From an uncultured Eggerthellaceae bacterium (GTDB lineage: Bacteria; Actinomycetota; Coriobacteriia; Coriobacteriales; Eggerthellaceae): 8,214 nt of DNA. A program made the translations under genes and the position numbers. A model generated the notes under the pieces. It had not been told where the DNA came from, made no database searches, and saw only the letters and a program-made list of their open reading frames with translations. The stretch is taken from NCBI GenBank assembly GCA_910584145.1, contig CAJTXX010000065.1, positions 1 through 8,214 of the forward strand, given 5' to 3'. Shown here one piece after another: positions 1-5,803 of this stretch; the stretch's first letter is position 1, and every line of letters starts with the position of its first letter.

Positions 1-532
1 TCTGCCCCCACTGCTTCTGCGTGTAGTACAGGAACACGTTCTTGTACACGAAGTCGGCTATCTCGGCCAGGTCGGCGTCGCGCTGCTCGCGCAGCTCGTT
101 GATGGTCACCTTCCGCTCGTCGCCGAACACCTCGATCAGCTTCTCGATCAGCTCAGCTGCGCGCTCCTCGCCGAAGGCTATCTCCATCGAGTTCTTGTTG
201 AACGGGACGGGCATGTAGGTGCCGTACCAGTCGGCCAGCACGTGGTGCTGGTAGCCGAGCCAGCCCGAGAAGCGGCGCAGGTAATGGAACACCTTGGAAT
301 CGTTGGTGTGGAAGATGTGCGGCCCATAGCGGTGCACCAGGATGCCGGCCTCGTCGTACTCGTCGTACATGTTGCCGGCGATCTGGTCGCGCTTCTCCAG
401 CACGAGCACCTTGCAGCCGCGCTTCTCGGCGAGCTGGCGCACGCTGACGGCGCCCGCGAAGCCGCTGCCCACCACGATTGCCTCGTACTGGGATATATCC
501 GCATCCTTGAAATCTATGTATGAGACGCCCAC
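1..532 (-). CDS. glf: UDP-galactopyranose mutase, N-terminal part (runs off left edge)
   Basis: Flavoenzyme that interconverts UDP-galactopyranose and UDP-galactofuranose in the cytoplasm, supplying galactofuranose for cell-surface glycans. 177 codons are visible; the C-terminal half lies outside the window. Seen: a Rossmann FAD-binding motif GSGFAG (residues 22-27), the acidic end of the second beta strand in VLVLEKR (Glu46), a GN pair (53-54), the family hallmark YGPHIFHTN (69-77), and YTQKQWG just before the edge. The start is the GTG at 530-532, because AAAGGAAGG lies 6 bases upstream. An in-frame GTG six codons earlier has no such site. This start gives about 15 residues before the Rossmann strand, a little longer than the E. 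coli protein. It is divergent from pta. Any partner glycosyltransferases would be further left and cannot be seen. The family call is firm; the exact start is less so. Confidence 0.93.
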   Translation of the reverse strand, partial: MGVSYIDFKDADISQYEAIVVGSGFAGAVSVRQLAEKRGCKVLVLEKRDQIAGNMYDEYDEAGILVHRYGPHIFHTNDSKVFHYLRRFSGWLGYQHHVLADWYGTYMPVPFNKNSMEIAFGEERAAELIEKLIEVFGDERKVTINELREQRDADLAEIADFVYKNVFLYYTQKQWGQ

Positions 533-538
533 TGGTCG

Positions 539-547
539 CCTTCCTTT
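539..547 (-). promoter_or_regulatory. Ribosome binding site fixing the GTG start of glf
   Basis: Read on the minus strand this is AAAGGAAGG, followed by a 6-base spacer and GTG. It is the only good purine-rich site near the 5' end of the gene, and it decides for the GTG at 530-532 over the in-frame GTG upstream. Confidence 0.6.
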
Positions 548-572
548 CACGCGCTTGCGATCTATCCACCCT

Positions 573-580
573 ATTCTACC
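573..580 (-). promoter_or_regulatory. Possible -10 element for glf (GGTAGAAT)
   Basis: The minus strand reads GGTAGAAT, whose TAGAAT matches the TATAAT consensus at five of six bases. It would place a transcript start near 566, about 33 bases before the glf GTG. No good -35 hexamer is visible 16-18 bases upstream, so this is only a candidate. The same octamer occurs on the plus strand ahead of pta. Confidence 0.25.
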
Positions 581-674
581 GAAACGCCGCCAGCAGCGAC
601 AGATTCGTTATCCGAGCCACAAGACCGCACGGCCGGCGGCAGGCATCATCTGAGGAGCCCAGCGGAGAGCAACA

Positions 675-682
675 GGTAGAAT
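675..682 (+). promoter_or_regulatory. Possible -10 element for pta (GGTAGAAT)
   Basis: GGTAGAAT contains TAGAAT (five of six to TATAAT) and would start a transcript near 689, giving a leader of about 25 bases with the ribosome site inside it. The expected -35 position (around 654-659) reads GGAGCC, which is not consensus. Position is good, sequence support is partial. Confidence 0.27.
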
Positions 683-702
683 CAGCGGGAACGCAGATAC
701 AC

Positions 703-710
703 GAGGAGGG
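703..710 (+). promoter_or_regulatory. Ribosome binding site of pta
   Basis: GAGGAGGG lies just upstream of the ATG at 714. The core AGGAGG is separated from the ATG by only 4 bases, a short but workable spacing. It confirms the pta start. Confidence 0.65.
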
Positions 711-713
711 CAC

Positions 714-1706
714 ATGAGCACATTCCTGAACGATATGGTGGCGCGCGCCAAGGCCGACCGGCAGACCATCGTGCTGGCGGAGGGCGACGACGAGCGGACG
801 CTCAAAGCCGCGGAGCAGCTGCTCGCGCAGGACGTGGCCGACCTCATCATCCTAGGGGACGCTGACGCCATCGCGCACAGCGGCTACGTGCTCGACGGGG
901 CCGAGCTCATAGACCCGGCCACCTCCGACCTCTGCGAGGAGCTGGCGCTCGAGCTGTTCCGCATCCGCAAGCACAAGGGCATGACGGCCGAGCAGGCTGC
1001 CGAGCTGCTACATGACGTGCTCTATTTCGGCGTTATGCTGGTGAAGACCGAGCGCGCGGACGGCATGGTGGCCGGCGCATGCCATTCCACCGGCGATGTG
1101 CTGCGGCCCTGCCTCCAAGTGCTCAAGACCGCTCCGGGCACGAAGCTCGTCAGCTCGTTCTTCATCATGGTGGTGCCCAACTGCGACCTCGGCGCCGATG
1201 GCACGTTCCTGTTCGCCGACTGCGGGCTCGAAGTGCAGCCCGACGCCGAGCGCCTGGCGCATATCGCCGTCAACTCGGCGCGCTCCTTCGAGACGCTGAT
1301 CGGCCGCGAGCCCTATGTGGCCATGCTCGCGCATTCCACCTACGGCTCGGCGAAGAACGACGATGCGGCCAAGGTCGTGGAGGCTACGCGCATCGCGCGC
1401 GAGCTGGCACCGAGCGCTGCCATCGACGGCGAGCTCCAGCTCGATGCCGCCCTGTGCGCCGATGTCGCTGCTTCGAAGTGCCCCGCGTCAGAGGTGGCTG
1501 GGCGCGCGAACGTGCTGGTGTTCCCCGACCTCGACGCGGGCAATATCGGATACAAGCTGGTGCAGCGCTTGGCGAAGGCCGAGGCCTACGGTCCCATAAC
1601 CCAGGGCATCGCAGCACCCGTGAACGACCTGTCGCGCGGATGCAGCGCTGAGGATATCTTCGGCGTGGCCGCCATCACCTGCGTCCAAGCGCAGGCACGG
1701 CGCTAG
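714..1706 (+). CDS. pta: Phosphate acetyltransferase (short form)
   Basis: Cytoplasmic enzyme that converts acetyl-CoA + phosphate to acetyl-phosphate + CoA, the step before acetate kinase in fermentative acetate formation. At 330 residues it is the short form: only the PTA/PTB catalytic domain, without the N-terminal domains of long Pta proteins. Seen: the family block ADGMVAGACHSTGDVLRP (about 115-131), a second block AHSTYGSAKNDDAAKVVEA (about 206-224), and the C-terminal NDLSRGCSAEDIF. In that last block Ser307, Arg308 and Asp314 match the catalytic Ser309, Arg310 and Asp316 of the Methanosarcina thermophila enzyme. The ATG start has a strong ribosome site. It is divergent from glf and convergent with ackA, 10 bases from its stop, so unlike the usual pta-ackA operon the two genes cannot share a transcript. 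The phosphate butyryltransferase relatives are the main alternative, made unlikely by the neighbouring ackA. Confidence 0.96.
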   Translation: MSTFLNDMVARAKADRQTIVLAEGDDERTLKAAEQLLAQDVADLIILGDADAIAHSGYVLDGAELIDPATSDLCEELALELFRIRKHKGMTAEQAAELLHDVLYFGVMLVKTERADGMVAGACHSTGDVLRPCLQVLKTAPGTKLVSSFFIMVVPNCDLGADGTFLFADCGLEVQPDAERLAHIAVNSARSFETLIGREPYVAMLAHSTYGSAKNDDAAKVVEATRIARELAPSAAIDGELQLDAALCADVAASKCPASEVAGRANVLVFPDLDAGNIGYKLVQRLAKAEAYGPITQGIAAPVNDLSRGCSAEDIFGVAAITCVQAQARR

Positions 1707-1717
1707 GGCCCAGCCCT
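1705..1717. terminator. Short hairpin across the pta and ackA stop codons
   Basis: AGGGC-CCA-GCCCT is a perfect 5-base-pair inverted repeat with a 3-base loop. It overlaps the pta TAG (1704-1706) and reaches the ackA TAA (minus strand, 1717-1719). No run of T follows it on either strand, so it is at best a weak bidirectional termination or pausing site. It may also be chance in GC-rich sequence. Confidence 0.25.
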
Positions 1718-2946
1718 TAAGAGAGAGCCGCGGCGGCGTCCCGCCCGGCGAGCGACTCATGCACGATATCGAACGTATCGCGCGCGATCATGTACTCCTC
1801 CTCGGTGGGGATGACGAGTATCTGCACCGCTGAATCGTCGGTGGATATGGTGCGCTCGCCGCCGCGGGCCTTGTTCTTCTCCAGGTCGAGCACGATGCCG
1901 AGCGGCTGGAGGCCGGCGAATATGAGGCGGCGCATCTTGTCGCAGTTCTCCCCCACGCCTGCGCTGAGCACGATAGCATCGACACCGCCCATGACGGCGA
2001 TGTACTGGCCGATGTATTTCTTCACCGAGTTCGAGTACATCTCGTAGGCCAGCTGCGCGCGCTCGTCGCCCTCCTCCGATGCCGTGCGCACTGAGCGCAG
2101 GTCGTTGGAGATGCCCGATATGCCGAGCAGGCCCGACTTCTTGTTCAGGAGGTCGTTCACCTCGGAGGCGCTCATGTCCTCGTGGTCCATGATGAACGTG
2201 ACGATAGCCGGATCGATGGCACCGGAGCGCGTGCCCATCATGAGGCCGTCGAGCGGGGTGAGGCCCATCGAGGTATCCACCGCGATGCCGTGGTCGATAG
2301 CCGATATGGAGCAGCCGTTGCCCAGATGGCAGGTTATCAGCTTCAGGTCGTCGAACGGCTCATCGAGCATGACAGCCGCGCGCTCAGCGAGGTAGCGATG
2401 CGAAGTGCCGTGCGCGCCGTACTTTCTGATGGCATGCTTCTCATAGAGCTCGTACGGGATGGGGTACATGTACGCCTTCGGCGCGAGCGTCTGGAAATAC
2501 GAGGTGTCGAACACCGCCACCATCGGCTTGCCGGGCAGATACGCGCGGCATGCCTCGATGCCCATGAGCGCTGCCTTGTTATGCAGCGGCGCCAGCTCGG
2601 CCAGCTCGTCGATCTTCTCGATCACGTAATCGTCGATGAGCACGGAGCGGTCGAAGTACTTGCCGCCCTGCACCACGCGATGCCCCACGGCGTCTATCTC
2701 ATCGAGCGAATCGACGGCCTTGTTCGGGCCGGAGACGAGCGCGTCGAGCACCAACCCCATCGCCTGGTTGTGATCGGCCATCTCGGCGTCGATGACAATC
2801 TCGTTCTCGTCGATGCCGTGCTTGTGGGAGGCCTCCTTCGACCCGACCCGCTCGCAGATACCCTTTGCGAGGACGGTCTTCGTCTCGAGGTTCACCAGTT
2901 GGTATTTCAGCGAAGAGGAACCTGCATTCAGTACGAGAACGTTCAA
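1717..2946 (-). CDS. ackA: Acetate kinase
   Basis: Cytoplasmic enzyme (ASKHA fold) that makes acetate + ATP from acetyl-phosphate + ADP, completing the route begun by Pta. 409 residues, close to the usual length of about 400. Catalytic positions known from the Methanosarcina thermophila enzyme are present: Asn7, Ser10, Ser12 and Lys14 in LNAGSSSLK; Arg90 in GHRVVQGG; His122 in APLHN; Asp147; His179 in GAHGTSH; Asn210 in CHLGNG; Arg240 in GTRSG; and Glu383 in VIPTEEE. Unusual: the residue matching pocket Phe179 is Ala178, the usual His of FDTAFHQT is Phe151, and the His of HRVVHGG is Gln93. The start is TTG, supported by GGAGG 7 bases upstream and by the conserved N-terminal strand beginning at once. 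It lies 97 bases after the HIT gene, with a palindrome in that gap suggesting its own promoter. A propionate- or butyrate-kinase preference cannot be excluded, but Pta next door argues for acetate. Confidence 0.96.
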   Translation of the reverse strand: MNVLVLNAGSSSLKYQLVNLETKTVLAKGICERVGSKEASHKHGIDENEIVIDAEMADHNQAMGLVLDALVSGPNKAVDSLDEIDAVGHRVVQGGKYFDRSVLIDDYVIEKIDELAELAPLHNKAALMGIEACRAYLPGKPMVAVFDTSYFQTLAPKAYMYPIPYELYEKHAIRKYGAHGTSHRYLAERAAVMLDEPFDDLKLITCHLGNGCSISAIDHGIAVDTSMGLTPLDGLMMGTRSGAIDPAIVTFIMDHEDMSASEVNDLLNKKSGLLGISGISNDLRSVRTASEEGDERAQLAYEMYSNSVKKYIGQYIAVMGGVDAIVLSAGVGENCDKMRRLIFAGLQPLGIVLDLEKNKARGGERTISTDDSAVQILVIPTEEEYMIARDTFDIVHESLAGRDAAAALS

Positions 2947-2953
2947 GGCGATG

Positions 2954-2958
2954 CCTCC
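2954..2958 (-). promoter_or_regulatory. Ribosome binding site fixing the TTG start of ackA
   Basis: GGAGG on the minus strand with a 7-base spacer to TTG (2944-2946). No ATG or GTG in frame nearby would keep the conserved N-terminal strand, so this site decides the unusual start codon. Confidence 0.75.
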
Positions 2959-2971
2959 GTATTCGCGGCCG

Positions 2972-2984
2972 ATCCGATTCGGAT
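2972..2984. promoter_or_regulatory. Perfect 13-base palindrome upstream of ackA, possible operator
   Basis: ATCCGA-T-TCGGAT is an exact inverted repeat (6+1+6) in the 97-base gap before ackA. Next to it, on the minus strand, are -10-like hexamers TATCAT (2986-2991) and TAATAT (2989-2994). A start from these would fall near 2979, in the centre of the palindrome. That position suits a repressor operator. No clear -35 element is seen and the regulator is unknown. Confidence 0.35.
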
Positions 2985-3043
2985 AATGATATTACGTGCG
3001 CCATGATAGCGCCCGTAAGCTGGTATCTCTTTCGGCGAATGGG

Positions 3044-3394
3044 TTATCGCGGCGACGGGTCGCCGTCGTTCATCGCGCCACCGCCGAGAACGTGCGCATG
3101 CACATGGTGAACGGTCTGACAGGCGTCGTCGTTGGTGTTGATGACCACGCGGAAACCGCTCTCGCGCACGCCCTTCACGTCAGCCACCTTGCCCACCGCC
3201 TGCATGAGGCGCGCCATCGTGGCATCGGGGATGTTGTCGGCGATGTTGTCGTAGTGCTCCTTCGGGATGATGAGCGTATGCACGGGCATCATGGGGTTCG
3301 CATCCTCGAATGCCAGCACCTCGTCGTCCTCGTAGACCTTCGCAGCAGGTATCTCGCCTGCCGCTATCTTGCAGAAGATGCAATCGTCTTTCAT
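3044..3394 (-). CDS. HIT-family (HinT-like) nucleotide hydrolase/transferase
   Basis: Small cytoplasmic histidine-triad protein of 116 residues, typical for bacterial HinT-type proteins. Seen: CIFCKIAAGEIP at the N-terminus with a C5-x-x-C8 pair, VHTLIIPKEHYDNI (about 38-51), and the histidine triad in VHHVHAHVLGGG (His97, His99, His101). By analogy with HINT1 the middle His99 is the nucleophile that attacks nucleoside 5'-phosphoramidates or adenylates. The C5/C8 pair and a downstream His could form the zinc site known in some HIT proteins. The start ATG has AGGAGGAG 4 bases upstream, and that site overlaps the xseB stop codon, so translation is probably coupled to xseB. The physiological substrate of such proteins is generally unknown. 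Confidence 0.93.
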   Translation of the reverse strand: MKDDCIFCKIAAGEIPAAKVYEDDEVLAFEDANPMMPVHTLIIPKEHYDNIADNIPDATMARLMQAVGKVADVKGVRESGFRVVINTNDDACQTVHHVHAHVLGGGAMNDGDPSPR

Positions 3395-3404
3395 GGGGCT
3401 CCTC

Positions 3405-3665
3405 CTATGCCTTCAAGAGCGTCGTGTCCTGCACCTCGTCATCGGGCGCCGCAGCCAGCTCGCCCATCAGCACCTCGATGCGCTGCTCGGCGCCGGCCAG
3501 CCGCTCTTGGAGGTCGGCCAAGAGGGCCACGCCGCGCGCATAGCGCTCCAAGCTGTCCTCGAGCTCCAGCGTGCCTGATTCCAACAGGCCCACGATCCCT
3601 TCGAGCTCGGTCATGGCCTCGCGGAACGTCAGCTCCGCTATCGGCCTGCGATCTTCTGCCATCAT
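3405..3665 (-). CDS. xseB: Exodeoxyribonuclease VII small subunit
   Basis: Small subunit of exonuclease VII, which with XseA degrades single-stranded DNA from both ends to oligonucleotides. Seen: the short helical-hairpin family pattern LTFREAMTELEGIVGLLESG followed by LELEDSLERYARGV and AEQRIEVL, the expected spacing for XseB. Length is 86 residues from the chosen start, within the normal 70-90 range. The start is uncertain among three in-frame ATGs (3672-3674, 3663-3665, 3660-3662). I chose 3665 because its ATG overlaps the xseA TGA as ATGA, and GGAGGA lies about 9 bases upstream. The ATG at 3674 has its GGAGG only 1 base away, too close. The ATG at 3662 has a GGAGG 4 bases away and is a fair alternative. 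Genes before and after (xseA, HIT) overlap or abut, so this sits inside an operon. Confidence 0.93.
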   Translation of the reverse strand: MMAEDRRPIAELTFREAMTELEGIVGLLESGTLELEDSLERYARGVALLADLQERLAGAEQRIEVLMGELAAAPDDEVQDTTLLKA

Positions 3666-5029
3666 GCCTCCCATTCCTCCAACGACATCTCTATCTCATC
3701 CTTCGATACCACCGTGCAGCCGACGACGCCATCGGCGAGCACGACCTGCATCGCATCGCCTATAGCCACCCGGTCGACCGATGCGACCACCGACCCATCG
3801 GCTCCGCGCGCGATGGCATAGCCGCGCGCTACCACGCCGAGCGGCGAGAGGTCGTGCAGCCGAGCAGCGCAGAGCGCCATGCCCTCCTTCTGCGGGTCGA
3901 GCAGATGCATGCCCACCCGCCCGAAGGCGCTGCGAGCAGCTGCGAGCTCATGGCGCGGCGCGACGGCCGCCCGGCGCAGGCTCCCCGAAAGCGCCGTGCG
4001 CAGGCGCTCGAGCGCGCTGCGGCTCTCCGCGAGCGCTCCGGGCAACGCGCCTGCGAGGTCGCGCGAGACATCGTCGAGCGCGCGGGCATACGGCTCGACG
4101 ATGCGCAGCGGCTCCGAGAGGCCCGGTCGCGCTCGCAGCACGTCGAGCGCGCCGCGCGCGCGGCGCATCCGCGCCTCCATCGCGTGCGCCATGCGCCGGC
4201 GCAGGCCATCCAAGCCCGCCGCGAGCGATTCAGCCGATGCGGAGACCGCATCGGCAGCTGCCGTCGGGGTGGACGCGCGCAGATCGGCCGCCATATCGGC
4301 GATGGAGGTATCGGGCTCATGCCCGATACCGGTGACGACGGGCACCTCCATCGAGGCGATGGTGCGCGCGAGCGCCTCGTCGTTGAACGGCATCAGATCC
4401 TCGAATGAGCCGCCCCCGCGCACGAGCAGGATGACATCAGCTCCGGCATCTTGCACCATGCGCAGCGCGCCCATCATCTCCGCGGGCGCCGCCTGCCCCT
4501 CCACCGTCACGCCGGCGAACAGCACCTCGGACAGGGGCAAGCGCCTCCTGAGCGTGCGCAGCACGTCATGCACCGCAGCCCCTCGCGGCGAGGTGACCAG
4601 GCCGATGCGCTCGGGGATGGCCGGCACACGCTTCTTCCGCGCGGCATCGAAGAGCCCTTCGGCCTTCAGCTTCGCCGCTAAATTCGCCACCTGCATGCGC
4701 AGCATACCCTCGCCGGCCAGCGCGATGCTGAACACATCGAAGTTCATGCGGCCCTTCGCAGCATAGAGCGTGAACCTGCCCGAGAGCTCCACCAAAGCGC
4801 CCACCGCGAGCTCCACGCCCGCCGCGGCGTAGCGGTTGTTCCACATCATGCAGGGAAGCGATGCCTTGGCGTCCTTCACCGTGAAGTACACGGCCTTGTA
4901 GCGGGCGTTCGCCGACACCTCGGACACCTCGCCCACGATGCGCACCACCACGCCTTCGAGCGCGCCCTTCGCAAGGCCCATCGCCGCCGAGACGCTCAGA
5001 GCTGCCTGCTCCTCCCTCTCCCCCGCCAC
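3662..5029 (-). CDS. xseA: Exodeoxyribonuclease VII large subunit
   Basis: Large, catalytic subunit of exonuclease VII, acting on single-stranded DNA in repair and recombination. Domains from the GTG at 5027-5029 (455 residues): N-terminal OB-fold (about 8-110, with YFTVKD and MMWNN), nuclease domain with IGLVTSPRGAAVHD (142-155), RGGGSFEDL (204-212) and GIGHEPDTSIAD (234-245), then a long Ala/Arg-rich helical linker (about 260-380) and a C-terminal tail with LGVVARGYAI. Asp155, Arg204, His237 and Asp240 match the catalytic residues reported for E. coli XseA (D155, R205, H238, D241). The start is a choice: the frame stays open to an ATG at 5122, but that adds 31 residues without family character and overlaps the previous gene by 79 bases. 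The GTG is 14 bases after that gene's stop but has no strong ribosome site. Confidence 0.94.
   Translation of the reverse strand: MAGEREEQAALSVSAAMGLAKGALEGVVVRIVGEVSEVSANARYKAVYFTVKDAKASLPCMMWNNRYAAAGVELAVGALVELSGRFTLYAAKGRMNFDVFSIALAGEGMLRMQVANLAAKLKAEGLFDAARKKRVPAIPERIGLVTSPRGAAVHDVLRTLRRRLPLSEVLFAGVTVEGQAAPAEMMGALRMVQDAGADVILLVRGGGSFEDLMPFNDEALARTIASMEVPVVTGIGHEPDTSIADMAADLRASTPTAAADAVSASAESLAAGLDGLRRRMAHAMEARMRRARGALDVLRARPGLSEPLRIVEPYARALDDVSRDLAGALPGALAESRSALERLRTALSGSLRRAAVAPRHELAAARSAFGRVGMHLLDPQKEGMALCAARLHDLSPLGVVARGYAIARGADGSVVASVDRVAIGDAMQVVLADGVVGCTVVSKDEIEMSLEEWEA
3667..3680 (-). promoter_or_regulatory. Tandem GGAGG ribosome sites at the xseA/xseB junction
   Basis: Two GGAGG motifs (minus strand 3680-3676 and 3671-3667) lie inside the last codons of xseA, just ahead of the ATGATG start pair of xseB. 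The upstream one suits the ATG at 3665, the downstream one the ATG at 3662. This fits coupled translation giving balanced subunit synthesis. Confidence 0.5.
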
Positions 5030-5043
5030 GGTGCGCGGCCCGC

Positions 5044-5709
5044 TCAGTCGCGGTTCTGGCCGAGCAGCCAGAGCAGTTGCAGGATAGAGGTGAGCGCCGC
5101 GGCCAGATACGTGAACGCGCATGCGCGCAGCACGTCGAAGGCGCCCTTCTGCTCAGCCGCGGGCAACCCGATGCTGCCCATGTAGGCCATCGCGCGCCGG
5201 GAGGCGTTGAACTCCACCGGCAGCGTCACCAGCTGGAAGAGCACCACCACCGCATACATGAGGATAGCAGCCCACACCAGGCCGGCCATATTCAGGAATA
5301 TGCCTATGAGCAGGATGAATATCCACGCGTTCGACGCCATGTTCACCGCCGGCACGATCGAGGTGCGTATCTTCATGGGCGTGTAATCGGCGGCGTACTG
5401 GCAGGCGTGGCCCACCTCGTGGCACGCCGTGGCCGTAGCCGTGACGCTGCTGCCCGAATACGCCTCAGGCGAGAGGGTCACCGAGTTCGTGCGGGGATCG
5501 AAGAAATCCTGCCCGTGGCCGCCCTGGCGTATCTCGACCCCTTGGATGCCGTAGTAATCGAGCATCTGCCGGGCAGCTTGCGCGCCGGTGAGGCCGTTTT
5601 GCACGCGCACGTGCGAATACTTGGTCAGCTTGGAGTTGACATAGGCCTGCGCACCCAAGCCGATGGCCAAGGTGACCACGATCAATGCGAGATAGCTGTA
5701 ATCCATCAT
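5044..5709 (-). CDS. YugP-like membrane zinc metallopeptidase
   Basis: Predicted membrane-bound zinc peptidase of the YugP family (Pfam Zn_peptidase_2), 221 residues against about 225 for Bacillus subtilis YugP. Seen: an N-terminal membrane segment (about 6-23), the zinc motif HEVGH at 97-101 within ATACHEVGHACQYA, hydrophobic segments at about 118-140, 142-163 and 197-215, and PVEFNASRRA (164-173), whose Glu166 is a plausible third zinc ligand. Family substrates are not established, so only a metal-dependent membrane peptidase role is supported. The start is the ATG at 5707-5709, with GGAGG 6 bases upstream; a second ATG follows at once. It is 94 bases after rnd and 14 bases before xseA, so it probably begins the tight nuclease/HIT cluster. 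No functional link to exonuclease VII is known. Confidence 0.9.
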   Translation of the reverse strand: MMDYSYLALIVVTLAIGLGAQAYVNSKLTKYSHVRVQNGLTGAQAARQMLDYYGIQGVEIRQGGHGQDFFDPRTNSVTLSPEAYSGSSVTATATACHEVGHACQYAADYTPMKIRTSIVPAVNMASNAWIFILLIGIFLNMAGLVWAAILMYAVVVLFQLVTLPVEFNASRRAMAYMGSIGLPAAEQKGAFDVLRACAFTYLAAALTSILQLLWLLGQNRD

Positions 5710-5803
5710 CTTGAACCTCCATCGTTTCCCGACGATGATACCATACAGAAGTTCGCTACAGAACCGCGGCCGCAGCGTTCAAAGAACGGTTACCTTCGCC
5801 GTA
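5710..5803 (-). other. Gap between rnd and the yugP-like gene, with GTTC/GAAC inverted repeats
   Basis: This 94-base gap holds the yugP-like ribosome site, a leader hairpin, and repeated GTTC/GAAC arms: GTTC-GCTACA-GAAC (5751-5764) and CGTTC-AAA-GAACG (5776-5788, a perfect 5-base-pair stem). None is followed by a T run, so I cannot call a factor-independent terminator for rnd. A -10-like TATCAT (minus strand, 5735-5740) is present without a convincing -35. An internal promoter or a processing site are both possible. Confidence 0.3.
5720..5737 (-). promoter_or_regulatory. Leader hairpin abutting the ribosome site of the yugP-like gene
   Basis: On the minus strand CATCGT-CGGGAA-ACGATG forms a perfect 6-base-pair stem with a 6-base loop. 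Its last base is the first G of the GGAGG ribosome site (5716-5720). It could modulate ribosome access or protect a processed 5' end. A stem this short can also arise by chance. Confidence 0.3.

Noticed and set aside
153..569. 138-codon minus-strand frame at the left end
   Set aside because: It is a frame-shifted shadow of glf on the same strand. The real frame carries the FAD-binding and YGPHIFHT motifs.
2182..3006. 274-codon plus-strand frame opposite ackA
   Set aside because: Composition is typical of a shadow frame (Val/His/Arg/Glu-rich) and the opposite strand encodes a fully conserved acetate kinase.
2947..3043. A terminator after the HIT gene or a riboswitch ahead of ackA
   Set aside because: Only a weak GCGC-TATCATG-GCGC pairing is seen and there is no T run. 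The 97-base gap is too short and unstructured to support a known riboswitch.
2996..4408. Long open frame on the plus strand opposite the HIT, xseB and xseA genes
   Set aside because: It has no recognisable motifs, is rich in Arg/Ala/His, and runs antisense to three clear family matches. Long antisense frames are expected in high-GC coding DNA.
5751..5788. GTTC/GAAC arms resembling a LexA (SOS) box near the nuclease genes
   Set aside because: The Gram-positive box needs GAAC and GTTC separated by four bases. Here the arms are in the opposite order or separated by about 12 bases, so the spacing does not fit.
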